A stretch of DNA of 27,962 bases from JBDIAR01 sp039812545 (GCA_039812545.1 JBDIAR010000018.1:1-27962); one strand, 5' to 3'. Shown: positions 7,104-15,704, numbered from the stretch's first letter. Numbers and translations are program-made. Notes: a model not told the origin generated them from the sequence alone.

Positions 7104-7940
7104 TCAGGGCGCCGGCCGGTATGCCAGGTCGCGCAACTCGGGGACGACTCGGCTCGCGTCCAGCTCCGCGGCGATGTCGACGTCGCCGCCGAACCCGCGG
7201 GCGTCGAGTTCCCGCCCGCTCGCGCAGGCGTGCAGCGCGGCGCCGACGTCGTCGCAGATCCCCTGGTATGCCAGTGCCGCCGCCCGTGCCTCGGGGCTGA
7301 CCGGCCCGATCCCGGCGCGGACGAGCTGGGTGACCACGGCGCCGGCGCCCCAGAGGTCCTCGACCGCGGGCCGCAGGGCGCCGTCCGGCCAGCGCTCCCC
7401 CGCCGCGACGATCCCGACGCTCGCCGTGGGATCGCGGTCGGACCGATCGGCGAGCACACCGGCGAGATGGTCGCCGACCGCCGCGGCGTTGCGCAGCGAG
7501 GCGGCATAGGTGCGCGCGCCGGAGGCGGCGAGCGCGAAGGAGAGGGTGGAGCCGTTCGGTGAGGGCAGGACGATCCGGCGCAGGTTCGGTCCGGCCCCGG
7601 CGGCCCGGATCGACGCCGGCGACAGGCTGACCTGGCCGGGACCGGCGCCCGAGCGGCCGACCGCTGCCACGGCCCGGTGACGGGCGGCATAGGCCTGCGG
7701 ATCCGGACCGGACTCGGCCACACCCGACGAATCGCCCGGACCGAGCCCCATGGCATACGGGAAGACCTCGATCCCGGCATCGGCGGCCACGCTGACGCAG
7801 GTGGTGAAGCTCAGGACGTCCACGACGACGGCATACCGGCAGGCAGCGGCGACGGCGACTGCGCCGGCACCCCAGTCGAGACGGACGCGATAGTCGCGCT
7901 GCTCCCACACCCTCGGATCGATCACCGCCCGATTCTCCAC
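7104..7940 (-). CDS. ComB family protein (2-phosphosulfolactate phosphatase-like)
   Basis: A 278-aa protein with the ComB family signatures: VVVDVLSFTTCVSVAADAG near residue 40, LPSPNGSTLS near 125, and AGERWPDGALRPAVEDLWGAGAV near 180. Known ComB enzymes hydrolyse 2-phosphosulfolactate in coenzyme M or sulfolactate pathways using Mg2+. No other gene of those pathways is in the window, so the real substrate in this organism is open. The start at GTG 7940 follows a G-rich stretch (GGGGGG ~9 nt upstream) that may serve as ribosome site. It is transcribed toward the acyl-CoA dehydrogenase gene (109 bp gap) and away from the RIO kinase gene. Confidence 0.85.
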   Translation of the reverse strand: MENRAVIDPRVWEQRDYRVRLDWGAGAVAVAAACRYAVVVDVLSFTTCVSVAADAGIEVFPYAMGLGPGDSSGVAESGPDPQAYAARHRAVAAVGRSGAGPGQVSLSPASIRAAGAGPNLRRIVLPSPNGSTLSFALAASGARTYAASLRNAAAVGDHLAGVLADRSDRDPTASVGIVAAGERWPDGALRPAVEDLWGAGAVVTQLVRAGIGPVSPEARAAALAYQGICDDVGAALHACASGRELDARGFGGDVDIAAELDASRVVPELRDLAYRPAP

Positions 7941-7946
7941 GACGAA

Positions 7947-7970
7947 ATTCCCCCCGACATTCCCCCCGAC
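7947..7970. repeat. two adjacent 12-bp direct repeats in a divergent intergenic region
   Basis: ATTCCCCCCGAC occurs twice in succession (7947-7958, 7959-7970), and the pair is flanked on both sides by GACGAAA. It lies 6 nt from the ComB start, within its probable leader. It may be a duplicated regulatory site or a slippage product of the C6 runs. Confidence 0.6.
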
Positions 7971-8054
7971 GAAAAACCGGTTGCGTCCCGTCGCCCGACC
8001 GGCGCATCCTCAGGCGAAACCGATGAGCATCGCGACCTGAAGGAGGGACCAGTC

Positions 8055-8183
8055 ATGACCGCCGCACCCCAGGGATCCCACGACCCCCGACCCGACTCCC
8101 ACCTGGAGACCCTCCGTGTCCTCGACGCATCCGCTGCGCCCGCTCGGCGAGCACCCCGACTTCTCTGTCGACACCGGCCCTGA
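8055..8183 (+). CDS. overlapping leader ORF of the RIO kinase gene (uncertain)
   Basis: ATG 8055 is preceded by a perfect AAGGAGG (8040-8046) at 8-nt spacing, a better ribosome site than that of the kinase gene. The frame encodes 42 residues and ends at TGA 8181-8183, 68 nt inside the kinase reading frame in another phase. It may be a leader peptide that couples translation to the kinase. Alternatively it is the true 5' end of the kinase gene, separated by a frameshift (natural or a sequence error). The residues match nothing I recognise, and the distal part has the Arg/Pro-rich look of an out-of-frame shadow. Confidence 0.4.
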   Translation: MTAAPQGSHDPRPDSHLETLRVLDASAAPARRAPRLLCRHRP

Positions 8184-8985
8184 CGGCCCGCCCGAAGGCG
8201 AACGCTGGTCCACCTGGGACCTGGTCGCCCACGGCCCCACCCCGCGACCACCCTGGGTCGTCACCGACCTCGGCGCCGTCGACGCCGACCACGGCATCCT
8301 CAAGTCCGGCAAGGAAGCCGACGTCCACGTCATCCGGCGCTGGGTACCCGGCCGCGCGGCGGGGCCCACCGACTCCCGCGACACGCTGATGGCGGCCAAG
8401 CGGTACCGCAGCCACGAGCACCGGCTGTTCCACCGCGATGCCGGCTATCTCGAAGGCCGGCGGGTCCGGCGCTCGCGGGAGACCCGCGCGATGGCCCGGC
8501 GGACCGCGCTCGGCAAGCAGCTCATCTCCGGTCAGTGGGCGCACGTCGAGTTCGACACGCTGTGCGCCCTGTGGGACCTCGGTATGCCGGTGCCGTATCC
8601 CGTGTCGTTCGGCGGCGGCGAACTGCTGATGGAGTTCATCGGGGATCCGGCCACGGGGGTGGCCGCGCCGCGCCTGGCCCAGGCCAAACCGGACCGCGAC
8701 CTGTTGCCCGGACTCTTCAAACAGGTCCGCGAGCTCATGCTCAGCCTCGCCGACCGCGGTTGGACGCACGGCGACCTCTCGCCCTACAACGTGCTGCTGG
8801 ACGGCGAGCGGCTGGTCGTCATCGACTGGCCCCAGGTCGTGGACATCGTCGGCAATCCGCACGGCATGGAGTTCCTCGACCGGGACGCCCGCACCATGTG
8901 CCAGTGGTTCGTCCGGGGCGGTTTCGACGTCGACGCCAACGAATTCTTCGGCGAGCTCGTCGCCGCGGCCACCTCGCGGTGGTGA
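8116..8985 (+). CDS. RIO-type serine protein kinase
   Basis: A 289-aa RIO1-like atypical kinase. The ATP-binding loop KSGKEADVHV (~63-72), the lysine in MAAKRYR (K95), the catalytic loop WTHGDLSPYNVLLD (D220, N225) and the metal-binding aspartate in VVIDWPQ (D237) are all present, so it should be an active ATP-binding kinase or ATPase. The GTG start at 8116 has a GGAG site 7 nt upstream. The region before ~55 is outside the kinase fold. Bacterial RIO proteins are poorly understood, and the ribosome-maturation role known in eukaryotes and archaea cannot be assumed. The acyltransferase gene follows after 63 bp but appears to have its own promoter. Confidence 0.9.
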   Translation: MSSTHPLRPLGEHPDFSVDTGPDGPPEGERWSTWDLVAHGPTPRPPWVVTDLGAVDADHGILKSGKEADVHVIRRWVPGRAAGPTDSRDTLMAAKRYRSHEHRLFHRDAGYLEGRRVRRSRETRAMARRTALGKQLISGQWAHVEFDTLCALWDLGMPVPYPVSFGGGELLMEFIGDPATGVAAPRLAQAKPDRDLLPGLFKQVRELMLSLADRGWTHGDLSPYNVLLDGERLVVIDWPQVVDIVGNPHGMEFLDRDARTMCQWFVRGGFDVDANEFFGELVAAATSRW

Positions 8986-9036
8986 GCCGGCGCTTCACGG
9001 CGGAGTGTCCGCAAGCCCGCAGGACACTGCCCTCGG

Positions 9037-9042
9037 CATACT
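9037..9042 (+). promoter_or_regulatory. -10-like element for a leaderless acyltransferase start
   Basis: CATACT ends 6 nt before GTG 9049. It overlaps a copy of the window-wide heptamer (9035-9041). No -35 and no Shine-Dalgarno are visible. Called from pattern. Confidence 0.4.
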
Positions 9043-9048
9043 GCCAGG

Positions 9049-11250
9049 GTGGGTGGAGAAACGACCGCCCGGCCTCGCGCCGGGGGGACAGCGGCGGGCC
9101 GGGCGACGTCGGGGCCGGGGCCGGGGCGCAGCATCGAGGGGCGACGGAGTCGGCTGATTCGGGAGCGCGCCTCCCGGGGCTTCCTGCCCGAGGTGCAGGC
9201 CCTGCGCGCGCTGGCGATCGGGCTCGTCCTGTTCTTCCACGTGTTCCCCGACTCCTGGCTGCCCGGCGGGTTCGTCGGAGTCGACGTCTTCTTCGTGGTC
9301 TCCGGCTATCTGATCACCGACCACCTGGTGCGTGAGGCGACGGCGACCGACCGGGTGCGGCTGGGCGCGTTCTACGCCCGTCGCGTGCGGCGACTGCTGC
9401 CGGCGGCGCTCGTGACCCTGCTGGCGGGTGCGGCGCTCGCCGCGGCCTTCCTGCCCTGGCAGCGCTGGCCGGACGATGCGGTGCAGATCCGCGCCGCGGC
9501 GTTGTACGTGGAGAACCTCTACCTGGCCACCCAATCGGTGACCTACGCGGCGGCCGGACAGGACCCCTCCCTGGTCCAGCACTTCTGGTCGCTGTCGACG
9601 GAGGAGCAGTTCTATCTGGTCTGGCCGGTGCTGATCCTGGCCGCCTTCGCAGTGGCCCGGCGGCTCGGACGGCACCTGCGGTGGGTGCGCCGACCGGGGC
9701 TGGCCTGTTCGGCCGTGGCCCTCGTCGGTCTCGGTATCGCCTCACTGTGGTGCTCTGTCGCGCTCACGGCCACCGAGCCGGCACAGGCATACTTCCTGAC
9801 CACCACCCGGGCCTGGGAGTTCGGCGCGGGCGGTCTGGTCGTCTTCCTGTTGCGGATCTGGTGCCCGCCGCCGGCCCTGGGCGCCCACCTGCGGCGGCTC
9901 GGGATCGCCGCGGTCGTCGCGAGCGCCGCGCTGATCCACCAGAGCGACGGCTTCCCGGGCGCGGTGGCGCTCTGGCCGGTATTCGGCACGGCGTTGGTGA
10001 TCGTGGCGGGCGCCCCGATTCCGGGCGGGTTCGCCCATCGGGTCGTCACGGCCGGCGGCGTCCAACGGATCGGGCGGATCTCGTACTCGATTTATCTGTG
10101 GCACTGGCCGTTGCTCATCGTGTTTCCGTATGCCGTGCACGTCGCCGAACTCGGCGTCCCGCACCGCCTGGCGCTGATCCTTCTCGTGCTCGGCGTCTCG
10201 GACCTCTCACAGCGATTCGTCGAGGACGGCACTCGATACGTCCCCGCGCTGCGCTCCAGTACGCGGGCCACCCTCGTCGCCGCGGCCGCCGGGATGGCCG
10301 TGGTGATCCTGGCCGCGGCCGTGCTGGGGACCGCCGGCGCCCGTCGTGCCGATACCGCCGATGCGTCCGCCGCCGACCGAGTGGGCGGGGCCGGCACGGT
10401 CGGCACGGTCGGCGCGGGTGCCCTCGGCCGTGACCCGGTCGGCAACCCGTGCGTCGGTGCCGCCGCGGCCGTGGCGAGAACGCGCTGTCCGGACTGGCAT
10501 ACGACCCCTGCCACGGTCCAGATCAGCAATGTCCTCGACGAACCGTGGCAGACTCAGCCCGGCTGCGTCGGCCGACGGACTCCCGGGTACATGACCTGCG
10601 TCTTCGGGTCGGGGGCCACCAAGGTCGCGGTGGTCGGCGACTCCCACATGGAGCAGTGGATGCCGGCGATCGCGCTGATCGGTGCGCGCCGCGGCTGGAC
10701 GGTGTACCTGTTCGTCAGCCCCGGTTGCCCACCGACCTTTGCCACCTTGACCGGTTGGACGGCTCCGGTGACGAGTGGGACGCAGTGTCGGGACATCGCG
10801 CGCTGGACCCGGGACAGCGTCGCCCGGCTCGGGGTGCAGCACATCCTGATGTCCTCGCGCACGCTCGCCAACCGGTATGTCGACGACGCGGAGGGGATCC
10901 GGGGCCAGGTGGAGGCGTTCGCCTCCTTCGCCGAACTCGCGCCGGTGACGGCGATCCTGGACACCGCCGACCCGGGGCGCAATATCCCGGGTTGCCTGGC
11001 CCGGACCTCCCCCGAGAACTGCACGACCCCGCGAACGACGGCCGTCCGCCAGGACGTCTGGGCACGCGCGGCCGTCGCCGCGAAGGTCGACGTGGTCGAC
11101 CCGAACGACGCGATCTGTGACGCCGACACCTGCTATCCGGTGGTCGGCGGCCTCCCGGTGTACTTCGACGACCACCACCTCGCCGCCCGGTTCGTCGCGA
11201 CGACCGCGCCGTTCCTGGCCGACCGATTGACCGCCCTGCCGTCCCACTGA
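9049..11250 (+). CDS. membrane O-acyltransferase (acyltransferase 3 with C-terminal SGNH domain)
   Basis: A 733-aa two-domain enzyme of the OafA/YrhL type. After a basic, disordered N-terminus (~1-44), residues ~45-410 form the multi-span acyltransferase-3 domain, opening with GFLPEVQALRALAIGLVLFFHVFP and FVGVDVFFVVSGYLIT and containing HFWSLSTEEQFYLVWP. A Gly/Ala/Thr-rich linker (~410-475) leads to an extracytoplasmic SGNH hydrolase-like domain. There the nucleophile is S532 (VVGDSHMEQW) and the Asp/His pair is D707/H710 (FDDHHLA). Such proteins move acyl groups across the membrane onto cell-wall or surface glycans; the acceptor here is unknown. GTG 9049 is an assumed leaderless start, and a start further downstream is possible because residues 1-44 are not conserved family sequence. 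It is convergent with the next gene, 19 bp apart. Confidence 0.92.
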   Translation: MGGETTARPRAGGTAAGRATSGPGPGRSIEGRRSRLIRERASRGFLPEVQALRALAIGLVLFFHVFPDSWLPGGFVGVDVFFVVSGYLITDHLVREATATDRVRLGAFYARRVRRLLPAALVTLLAGAALAAAFLPWQRWPDDAVQIRAAALYVENLYLATQSVTYAAAGQDPSLVQHFWSLSTEEQFYLVWPVLILAAFAVARRLGRHLRWVRRPGLACSAVALVGLGIASLWCSVALTATEPAQAYFLTTTRAWEFGAGGLVVFLLRIWCPPPALGAHLRRLGIAAVVASAALIHQSDGFPGAVALWPVFGTALVIVAGAPIPGGFAHRVVTAGGVQRIGRISYSIYLWHWPLLIVFPYAVHVAELGVPHRLALILLVLGVSDLSQRFVEDGTRYVPALRSSTRATLVAAAAGMAVVILAAAVLGTAGARRADTADASAADRVGGAGTVGTVGAGALGRDPVGNPCVGAAAAVARTRCPDWHTTPATVQISNVLDEPWQTQPGCVGRRTPGYMTCVFGSGATKVAVVGDSHMEQWMPAIALIGARRGWTVYLFVSPGCPPTFATLTGWTAPVTSGTQCRDIARWTRDSVARLGVQHILMSSRTLANRYVDDAEGIRGQVEAFASFAELAPVTAILDTADPGRNIPGCLARTSPENCTTPRTTAVRQDVWARAAVAAKVDVVDPNDAICDADTCYPVVGGLPVYFDDHHLAARFVATTAPFLADRLTALPSH

Positions 11251-11269
11251 CCGCGGGTGCGGTTCCGAC

Positions 11270-13144
11270 TCACCTCGAGCGGGCCGGCAACAGGTGCCGC
11301 AGCCGCAGGGCGAGTTGCACCTCCAAGGACCGTTCCGGCTCACCCCAGTCCGATCCGAGCAGCGCCGCGATCCGGTCGAGGCGTTGGACGACTGTGTTGG
11401 TGTGCACGTGCAGGTCCTTGGCCGCCGCCCGCGGACTGCGTCCGGCGGCGAAGTACGCCTCGAGGGTGTCCACCAGGTCCGTGCCTCGTTTGGCGTCGTA
11501 TGCCGCCACCGGCCCGATGATCTGCTCGACGTATGCCGTGACGTCCGGTGCCGAGCCGACGATGAGCCCGGCGAACCCGAGGTCGGCGGTCGCGGCCGCC
11601 CGCCCACGGTGGCCGAGCGCGATCATCGCCTCGACGGTGCGCTGCGCATCCGCGTGGGCCTGCCCGATCCCGGCGGTCCCGGTGAGCGGCCCGACGCCGG
11701 CGGCGGTCACCTCGCCGGTCCGTCCGACTCGACGCGCCAGGTGTTCGGCGGCGCCCCGTGGATCGCCGCCGGTCACCAGCGCGACCACGTCATGGGCATA
11801 CTCCGCCGCCATGCCCCGACCGGCCACGGCCGACGCGACCGCCATCGCCAGGCTCCCGGCGCCCGCGCCCGGCGCACCCACGCCCGGCGCACCCGCGCGT
11901 AGGACGACCAGGCAGAACGGTTCCCGCACATCGATCCCCTCCCCGCGCAGGATCCGGGCCGCCTCCAAGGGGGTCGATGTCCCAGCCAGCAGGCGGGAGA
12001 GTTGCTGGGCCAGATCGCGCTGCCGGGCCAGCGCCAGGTCGCGCTGCAGCAGGAGCAACAACGACATCACGGCGCCGGCGCGTTCGACGATCCGCCAGCC
12101 GAGCGGGGTGAACTCCTGGCCACCGCACACCAGGATCGAGAGCACCTCGTGCCGAACCCGCACGGCGACGGCATACCGACCCTCGGCGGACACCCCGCGC
12201 GAGTCGGCGATCGCCTTGCGCAGCAGCGCCGAGCGGGCCATCGGGTCGGGGTCGCCGATCTCGACCCCGGCTCCGGGAACGGGTCCGACCGAACTGAGGC
12301 GTCGCCCCTCCGCGTCGAGGACGACGGTCCAGCCACCGAGGACGTCGACCAGAGCCGTGCAGATGTCGTCCACGCCGCCTCCGTCCGCGACGATCTGGGT
12401 GAACCGGTCGTGGACGTCGGCGGATCGTTCGAGTTCGTCGGTATGCCGTCGCTCGGCTTCGTGGGCGACCGAGAGTTCGGCGAGGGCCCGCCCGGTGGCC
12501 AGCCGGGCCCGGGCCTGCAAGATGGTGACGGCGGCCAGGGTCCCGAGCGATCCGAGCAGCGCGACATCGTCCGGGGAGTAGGTGTACTCGCGGCGGTAGG
12601 AGGCGAAGAGCACCCCGACGAACTCGTCGCCGACGAGCAACGGGGTGCCGCAGATCGCGACCAGCCCTTCGTCGCCGACGCCCGAGTCGATGATCTCGGT
12701 GTGTTCGAACCGGTGGTCGGCCCGGTAGTTCGAGGTCCACCACGCCTCGTGCGTGGAGGCCACCAGGCCCCCGAGTCCCACCCCCAGGTCCAGCCGCAGC
12801 GACCGGAAGGTCGCCGCCACCGCACCCGCGGTGGCCCGCATGTACGTGTCGCCGCGCTCCGGGTCGTAGAGCGTCAGGTATGCCACGTCGGTGCCGAGCA
12901 GGGCCCGGGCGCGGGTGACGATGGCGGCGAGGATGTCGCCGGTCTCGCTGGCCCGGGCCAGGTCGGACGCGGTGTCCACCAGGGCCCGCCACGCCTGTTC
13001 GCGGCCGCGTTGGCTCTCCAGCCGGCGAGCGGCCCGGGTCGCCAGTTCCAGGACCGATGGGTCGGCGGGGACGAGCTCGAGTTGGTCGGCGGACGCGCCG
13101 TCGGCGAGGAGCCGCAGCAGTTCGATCGTGTGATCGGAGCCCAT
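11270..13144 (-). CDS. GAF-domain PucR/CdaR-type transcriptional regulator
   Basis: A 624-aa regulator. Residues ~55-210 form a GAF ligand-sensing domain (DTASDLARASETGDILAAIVTRARALLGTD...YDPERGDTYMRAT...CGTPLLVGDEFVGVLFASY). A middle region follows, then a C-terminal PucR-type helix-turn-helix (~555-618: LVDTLEAYFAAGRSPRAAAKDLHVHTNTVVQRLDRIAALLG). ATG 13144 is the natural start. The frame stays open upstream, but that part lies over the SDR gene and is not protein-like. It is 23 bp after the SDR stop and is probably the third gene of a CoA-transferase-SDR-regulator operon. It is the obvious candidate to sense the acyl substrate or product and control this operon and the divergent permease. 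Confidence 0.9.
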   Translation of the reverse strand: MGSDHTIELLRLLADGASADQLELVPADPSVLELATRAARRLESQRGREQAWRALVDTASDLARASETGDILAAIVTRARALLGTDVAYLTLYDPERGDTYMRATAGAVAATFRSLRLDLGVGLGGLVASTHEAWWTSNYRADHRFEHTEIIDSGVGDEGLVAICGTPLLVGDEFVGVLFASYRREYTYSPDDVALLGSLGTLAAVTILQARARLATGRALAELSVAHEAERRHTDELERSADVHDRFTQIVADGGGVDDICTALVDVLGGWTVVLDAEGRRLSSVGPVPGAGVEIGDPDPMARSALLRKAIADSRGVSAEGRYAVAVRVRHEVLSILVCGGQEFTPLGWRIVERAGAVMSLLLLLQRDLALARQRDLAQQLSRLLAGTSTPLEAARILRGEGIDVREPFCLVVLRAGAPGVGAPGAGAGSLAMAVASAVAGRGMAAEYAHDVVALVTGGDPRGAAEHLARRVGRTGEVTAAGVGPLTGTAGIGQAHADAQRTVEAMIALGHRGRAAATADLGFAGLIVGSAPDVTAYVEQIIGPVAAYDAKRGTDLVDTLEAYFAAGRSPRAAAKDLHVHTNTVVQRLDRIAALLGSDWGEPERSLEVQLALRLRHLLPARSR

Positions 13145-13167
13145 GCTCGCGGATGCTATATGTCTCC

Positions 13168-14025
13168 TCAGCCCTTCGGGACGATCAGCGCGATCTGGTC
13201 GGTCAGACTGCGCGGTTCGGTGGCGCCCTCGATGGAGTCGATGCCGGTGGCGGCCGCGGCCAACTCCTCGATGCTCGGGATGTGGTCGAAGCGCACGCCC
13301 GGGCCCTCCAAGATGGCGCACCTGGCATACCGGCCGGCGAAGACCGAGTACACCTCGCCGGTGGCGGTACACGAGTCGCTGCACAGCCACGTGACCAGCG
13401 GGGAGACCCATTCGGGCGCCAGTCGCACCAGCAGCTCCTCGGGCAGCAGGTTCTCGGTCATCTGCGAGCGCGCAAGTGGCGCAATGGCGTTGACCCGGAT
13501 GCCCTTGCGCGAACCCTCCTGTGCCAGGGTCCGGGTCAGGCCGACCAGGCCGAGCTTGGCGGCCGAGTAGTTGGCCTGGCCGACATTGCCGTACAACCCG
13601 GACCCGGAACTCGTCATGACGACGCTGCCGCCGCGTTCGGCCAGGTGCGGCCAGGCGGCCATGGTGACGTGGAATGCGCCGCCGAGGTGGACGTCCAGGA
13701 CCGCCTCGACCATCTCGGGGGTCATCTTGGACAGCGTCTTGTCGCGCAGGATGCCGGCGTTGTTGACGACCACGTCAAGCCGGCCGAACGCCTCGATGGC
13801 GGCGGCGACGATGGCCGCGCCCCCGTCCCAGGTGTCCACACCGGCGACGACGCCGACCGCGGTCCCGCCGGCCGCGGCGATCTCGGCGACGACGGGGCCC
13901 GGGTCCGTGACGTCGTTGACGACGACCTTGGCGCCGAGCGCCGCGAAGGCCACGGCGTGGCTGCGGCCGAGACCGCCGCCGGCACCGGTGATGACGACGA
14001 CTTTGTCGGTGAAGGGCTGGTCCAT
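13168..14025 (-). CDS. SDR-family oxidoreductase, (3R)-hydroxyacyl-CoA dehydrogenase-like
   Basis: A 285-aa classical short-chain dehydrogenase. The cofactor motif TGAGGGLG is at 13-20, NNAG at 88-91, and the catalytic triad is S140, Y153 and K157 (MTSSGSGLYGNVGQANYSAAK). D38 after the second beta strand suggests NAD(H) preference. GILRDKTLSKMTPE, the GQANYSAAKLGL block and APEWVSPLVTWLCSD closely resemble the dehydrogenase domain of peroxisomal multifunctional enzyme 2 (FOX2/HSD17B4). A hydroxyacyl-CoA (R-form) substrate is therefore more likely than a sugar or steroid. AAAGGAAG lies 8 nt before the ATG. It sits 74 bp downstream of the CoA-transferase gene, which fits oxidation of a hydroxyacyl unit after CoA activation. 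Confidence 0.9.
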   Translation of the reverse strand: MDQPFTDKVVVITGAGGGLGRSHAVAFAALGAKVVVNDVTDPGPVVAEIAAAGGTAVGVVAGVDTWDGGAAIVAAAIEAFGRLDVVVNNAGILRDKTLSKMTPEMVEAVLDVHLGGAFHVTMAAWPHLAERGGSVVMTSSGSGLYGNVGQANYSAAKLGLVGLTRTLAQEGSRKGIRVNAIAPLARSQMTENLLPEELLVRLAPEWVSPLVTWLCSDSCTATGEVYSVFAGRYARCAILEGPGVRFDHIPSIEELAAAATGIDSIEGATEPRSLTDQIALIVPKG

Positions 14026-14099
14026 GGTGGCGGCTTCCTTTCGAGCGAAGGTGCATCCCGCGCGGGTCGAGTGCCGTGGGGTATGCCGGTGGGTGAGGG

Positions 14100-15704
14100 T
14101 CAGCGAATCGCGGGGCGGAGCAGGGGGGCCAGTCCCATCGGGGCGGCCATGAAGATGCGGGGGTCCATGGTGGCGACGTCCTCGACGATGGGGCGGAAGT
14201 CCATCAGCGCGAGCACGTCGCGTTCGATGTCGATGCCGGGCGCGACCTCGATGAGTTTCAGGCCGTGTTCGGTGGCGGCGAAGACGGCTCGTTCGGTGAC
14301 GTAGAGGACCTCTTGGCCGAGGCCGGCGGCATACCGGCCGTTGAAGGTGACCTGGTCGACCTTGTCGACGAGCTTGCGGTGCTTGCCCTCGGAGAGGATG
14401 CGCAGCAAGCCGTCACCGGCGTCGACCTGCAGGCCGCCGGCGGTGAACGTGCCCATGAAGACCACCCGCCGGGCACTCTGACTGATGTCGATGAAACCGC
14501 CGCAGCCGACCAGCCGCGAACCGAACCGGGACACGTTGACATTGCCCTCGCGGTCCAGTTCGGCCATGCCGAGAACGGTCAGATCCAGACCGCCGCCCCA
14601 GTAGAAGTCGAACTGCTGGTTCTGGTCGATGAGCGCATCGGAGTTCAGCGCCGCGCCGAAATTCAGTCCGGACGCGGGGACGCCGCCGACGACACCCGGC
14701 TCCGCGGTCATCGTCACCAACTCGATGACCCGTTCCTCGGCGGCCACGGCGGCGACCCCCTCCGGCATACCGATCCCGAGGTTGATGACGCCACCGACCG
14801 GCAGCTCCAGCGCGCTGCGGCGCGAACAGATCTTGCGTTCGCTCATCGGCATCGGCGGGACCGTGCTGAGGGGTACCCGGATCTCTTGGGCATAGCCCGC
14901 GCTGAACTGGGTCGAGTAGGTCTGCATGTGCAACTCGGGGGGTGCGATGACGACCGCATCGACCAGGTGATGCGGGATCCGGACGTCGCGGGCGCTGAGG
15001 GTTCCGGCCTGGGCGAGGCGTTCGACCTGGACGATGACCTTGCCGCCGCAGTTGCGGGCCGCGGTCGCCATCGCGAGCGCGTCGAGGGTGAGTGCCTCGC
15101 GCTCCATCGTGATATTGCCGCGCTCGTCGGCGGTGGTGCCGCGCAGCAGGGCGACGTCGAGCCGAAAAGCCTTGTAGAACAAGTACTCCTGGCCGGCGAA
15201 CTCGACCACCTCGACGAGATCGTCGGTGGATTTCTCGTTGATCCGGCCGCCACCGAGCCGCGGGTCGGCGAAGGTCTGGATCCCGATCTTGGACAGCGTG
15301 CCCGGCAGCCCGGCGGCGACATCGCGGTAGAGCCGGCTGATGACGCCCTGCGGCAGGTTCCAGCCCTCGATCGTGCCGTCGGCGGCGAGCGCGGCCACCT
15401 TCGGGATGAGCCCCCAGTGGCCGCCGACGACGCGCTTGAGCAGGCCGGGGGCGCCGAGCCGGTTGAGCCCGCGGTCGTGTCCGTCGCCCTGCCCGGCGGC
15501 GAAATACAGTGTCAGGTCTCGCGGTTCACCGGTCTGCTCGTAGCGTTCGGCGAGGCCGAAAAGCAGTGCGTCGGGGGTGCCGCAGCCGACGAACCCGCTG
15601 GTGGCGATGGTGTCGCCGGCCCGCACCAGGCGCATGGCGTCCGGAAGGGTCTGCACGACCCCGCTCGGGGCGGCGGTCGCGGCGGGGGTGCTGAGAACGT
15701 CCAT
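14100..15704 (-). CDS. fused acyl-CoA:acetate/3-ketoacid CoA-transferase (alpha and beta in one chain)
   Basis: A 534-aa class I CoA-transferase with both subunit domains in one polypeptide, as in YdiF or SCOT. The alpha-like half (~15-280) carries GDTIATSGFVGCGTPDALL and the VVGGHWGLIPKVAALA region. The beta-like half (~290-525) carries LPVGGVINLGIGMPEGVAAVA and the catalytic glutamate E335 in TMTAEPGVVGGVPASG. The enzyme exchanges CoA between acetyl- or succinyl-CoA and a short acid such as acetoacetate, hydroxybutyrate or propionate. The exact acid cannot be read. GGGAG precedes the ATG by about 7 nt. It is first in the minus-strand operon, divergent from the permease, with a 283-bp control region between. 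Confidence 0.93.
   Translation of the reverse strand: MDVLSTPAATAAPSGVVQTLPDAMRLVRAGDTIATSGFVGCGTPDALLFGLAERYEQTGEPRDLTLYFAAGQGDGHDRGLNRLGAPGLLKRVVGGHWGLIPKVAALAADGTIEGWNLPQGVISRLYRDVAAGLPGTLSKIGIQTFADPRLGGGRINEKSTDDLVEVVEFAGQEYLFYKAFRLDVALLRGTTADERGNITMEREALTLDALAMATAARNCGGKVIVQVERLAQAGTLSARDVRIPHHLVDAVVIAPPELHMQTYSTQFSAGYAQEIRVPLSTVPPMPMSERKICSRRSALELPVGGVINLGIGMPEGVAAVAAEERVIELVTMTAEPGVVGGVPASGLNFGAALNSDALIDQNQQFDFYWGGGLDLTVLGMAELDREGNVNVSRFGSRLVGCGGFIDISQSARRVVFMGTFTAGGLQVDAGDGLLRILSEGKHRKLVDKVDQVTFNGRYAAGLGQEVLYVTERAVFAATEHGLKLIEVAPGIDIERDVLALMDFRPIVEDVATMDPRIFMAAPMGLAPLLRPAIR

Noticed and set aside
4934..7300. 788-codon open frame on the + strand across the sigma, GSP17M and acyl-CoA dehydrogenase genes
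   Set aside because: Its translation is low-complexity (His/Leu/Glu/Arg-rich). It is antisense to clearly recognised genes, and its length reflects high GC at third positions.
13145..13411. 89-codon N-terminal extension of the GAF/PucR regulator
   Set aside because: It overlaps the SDR coding region, is His/Arg-rich and non-globular, and ATG 13144 gives a normal family N-terminus.
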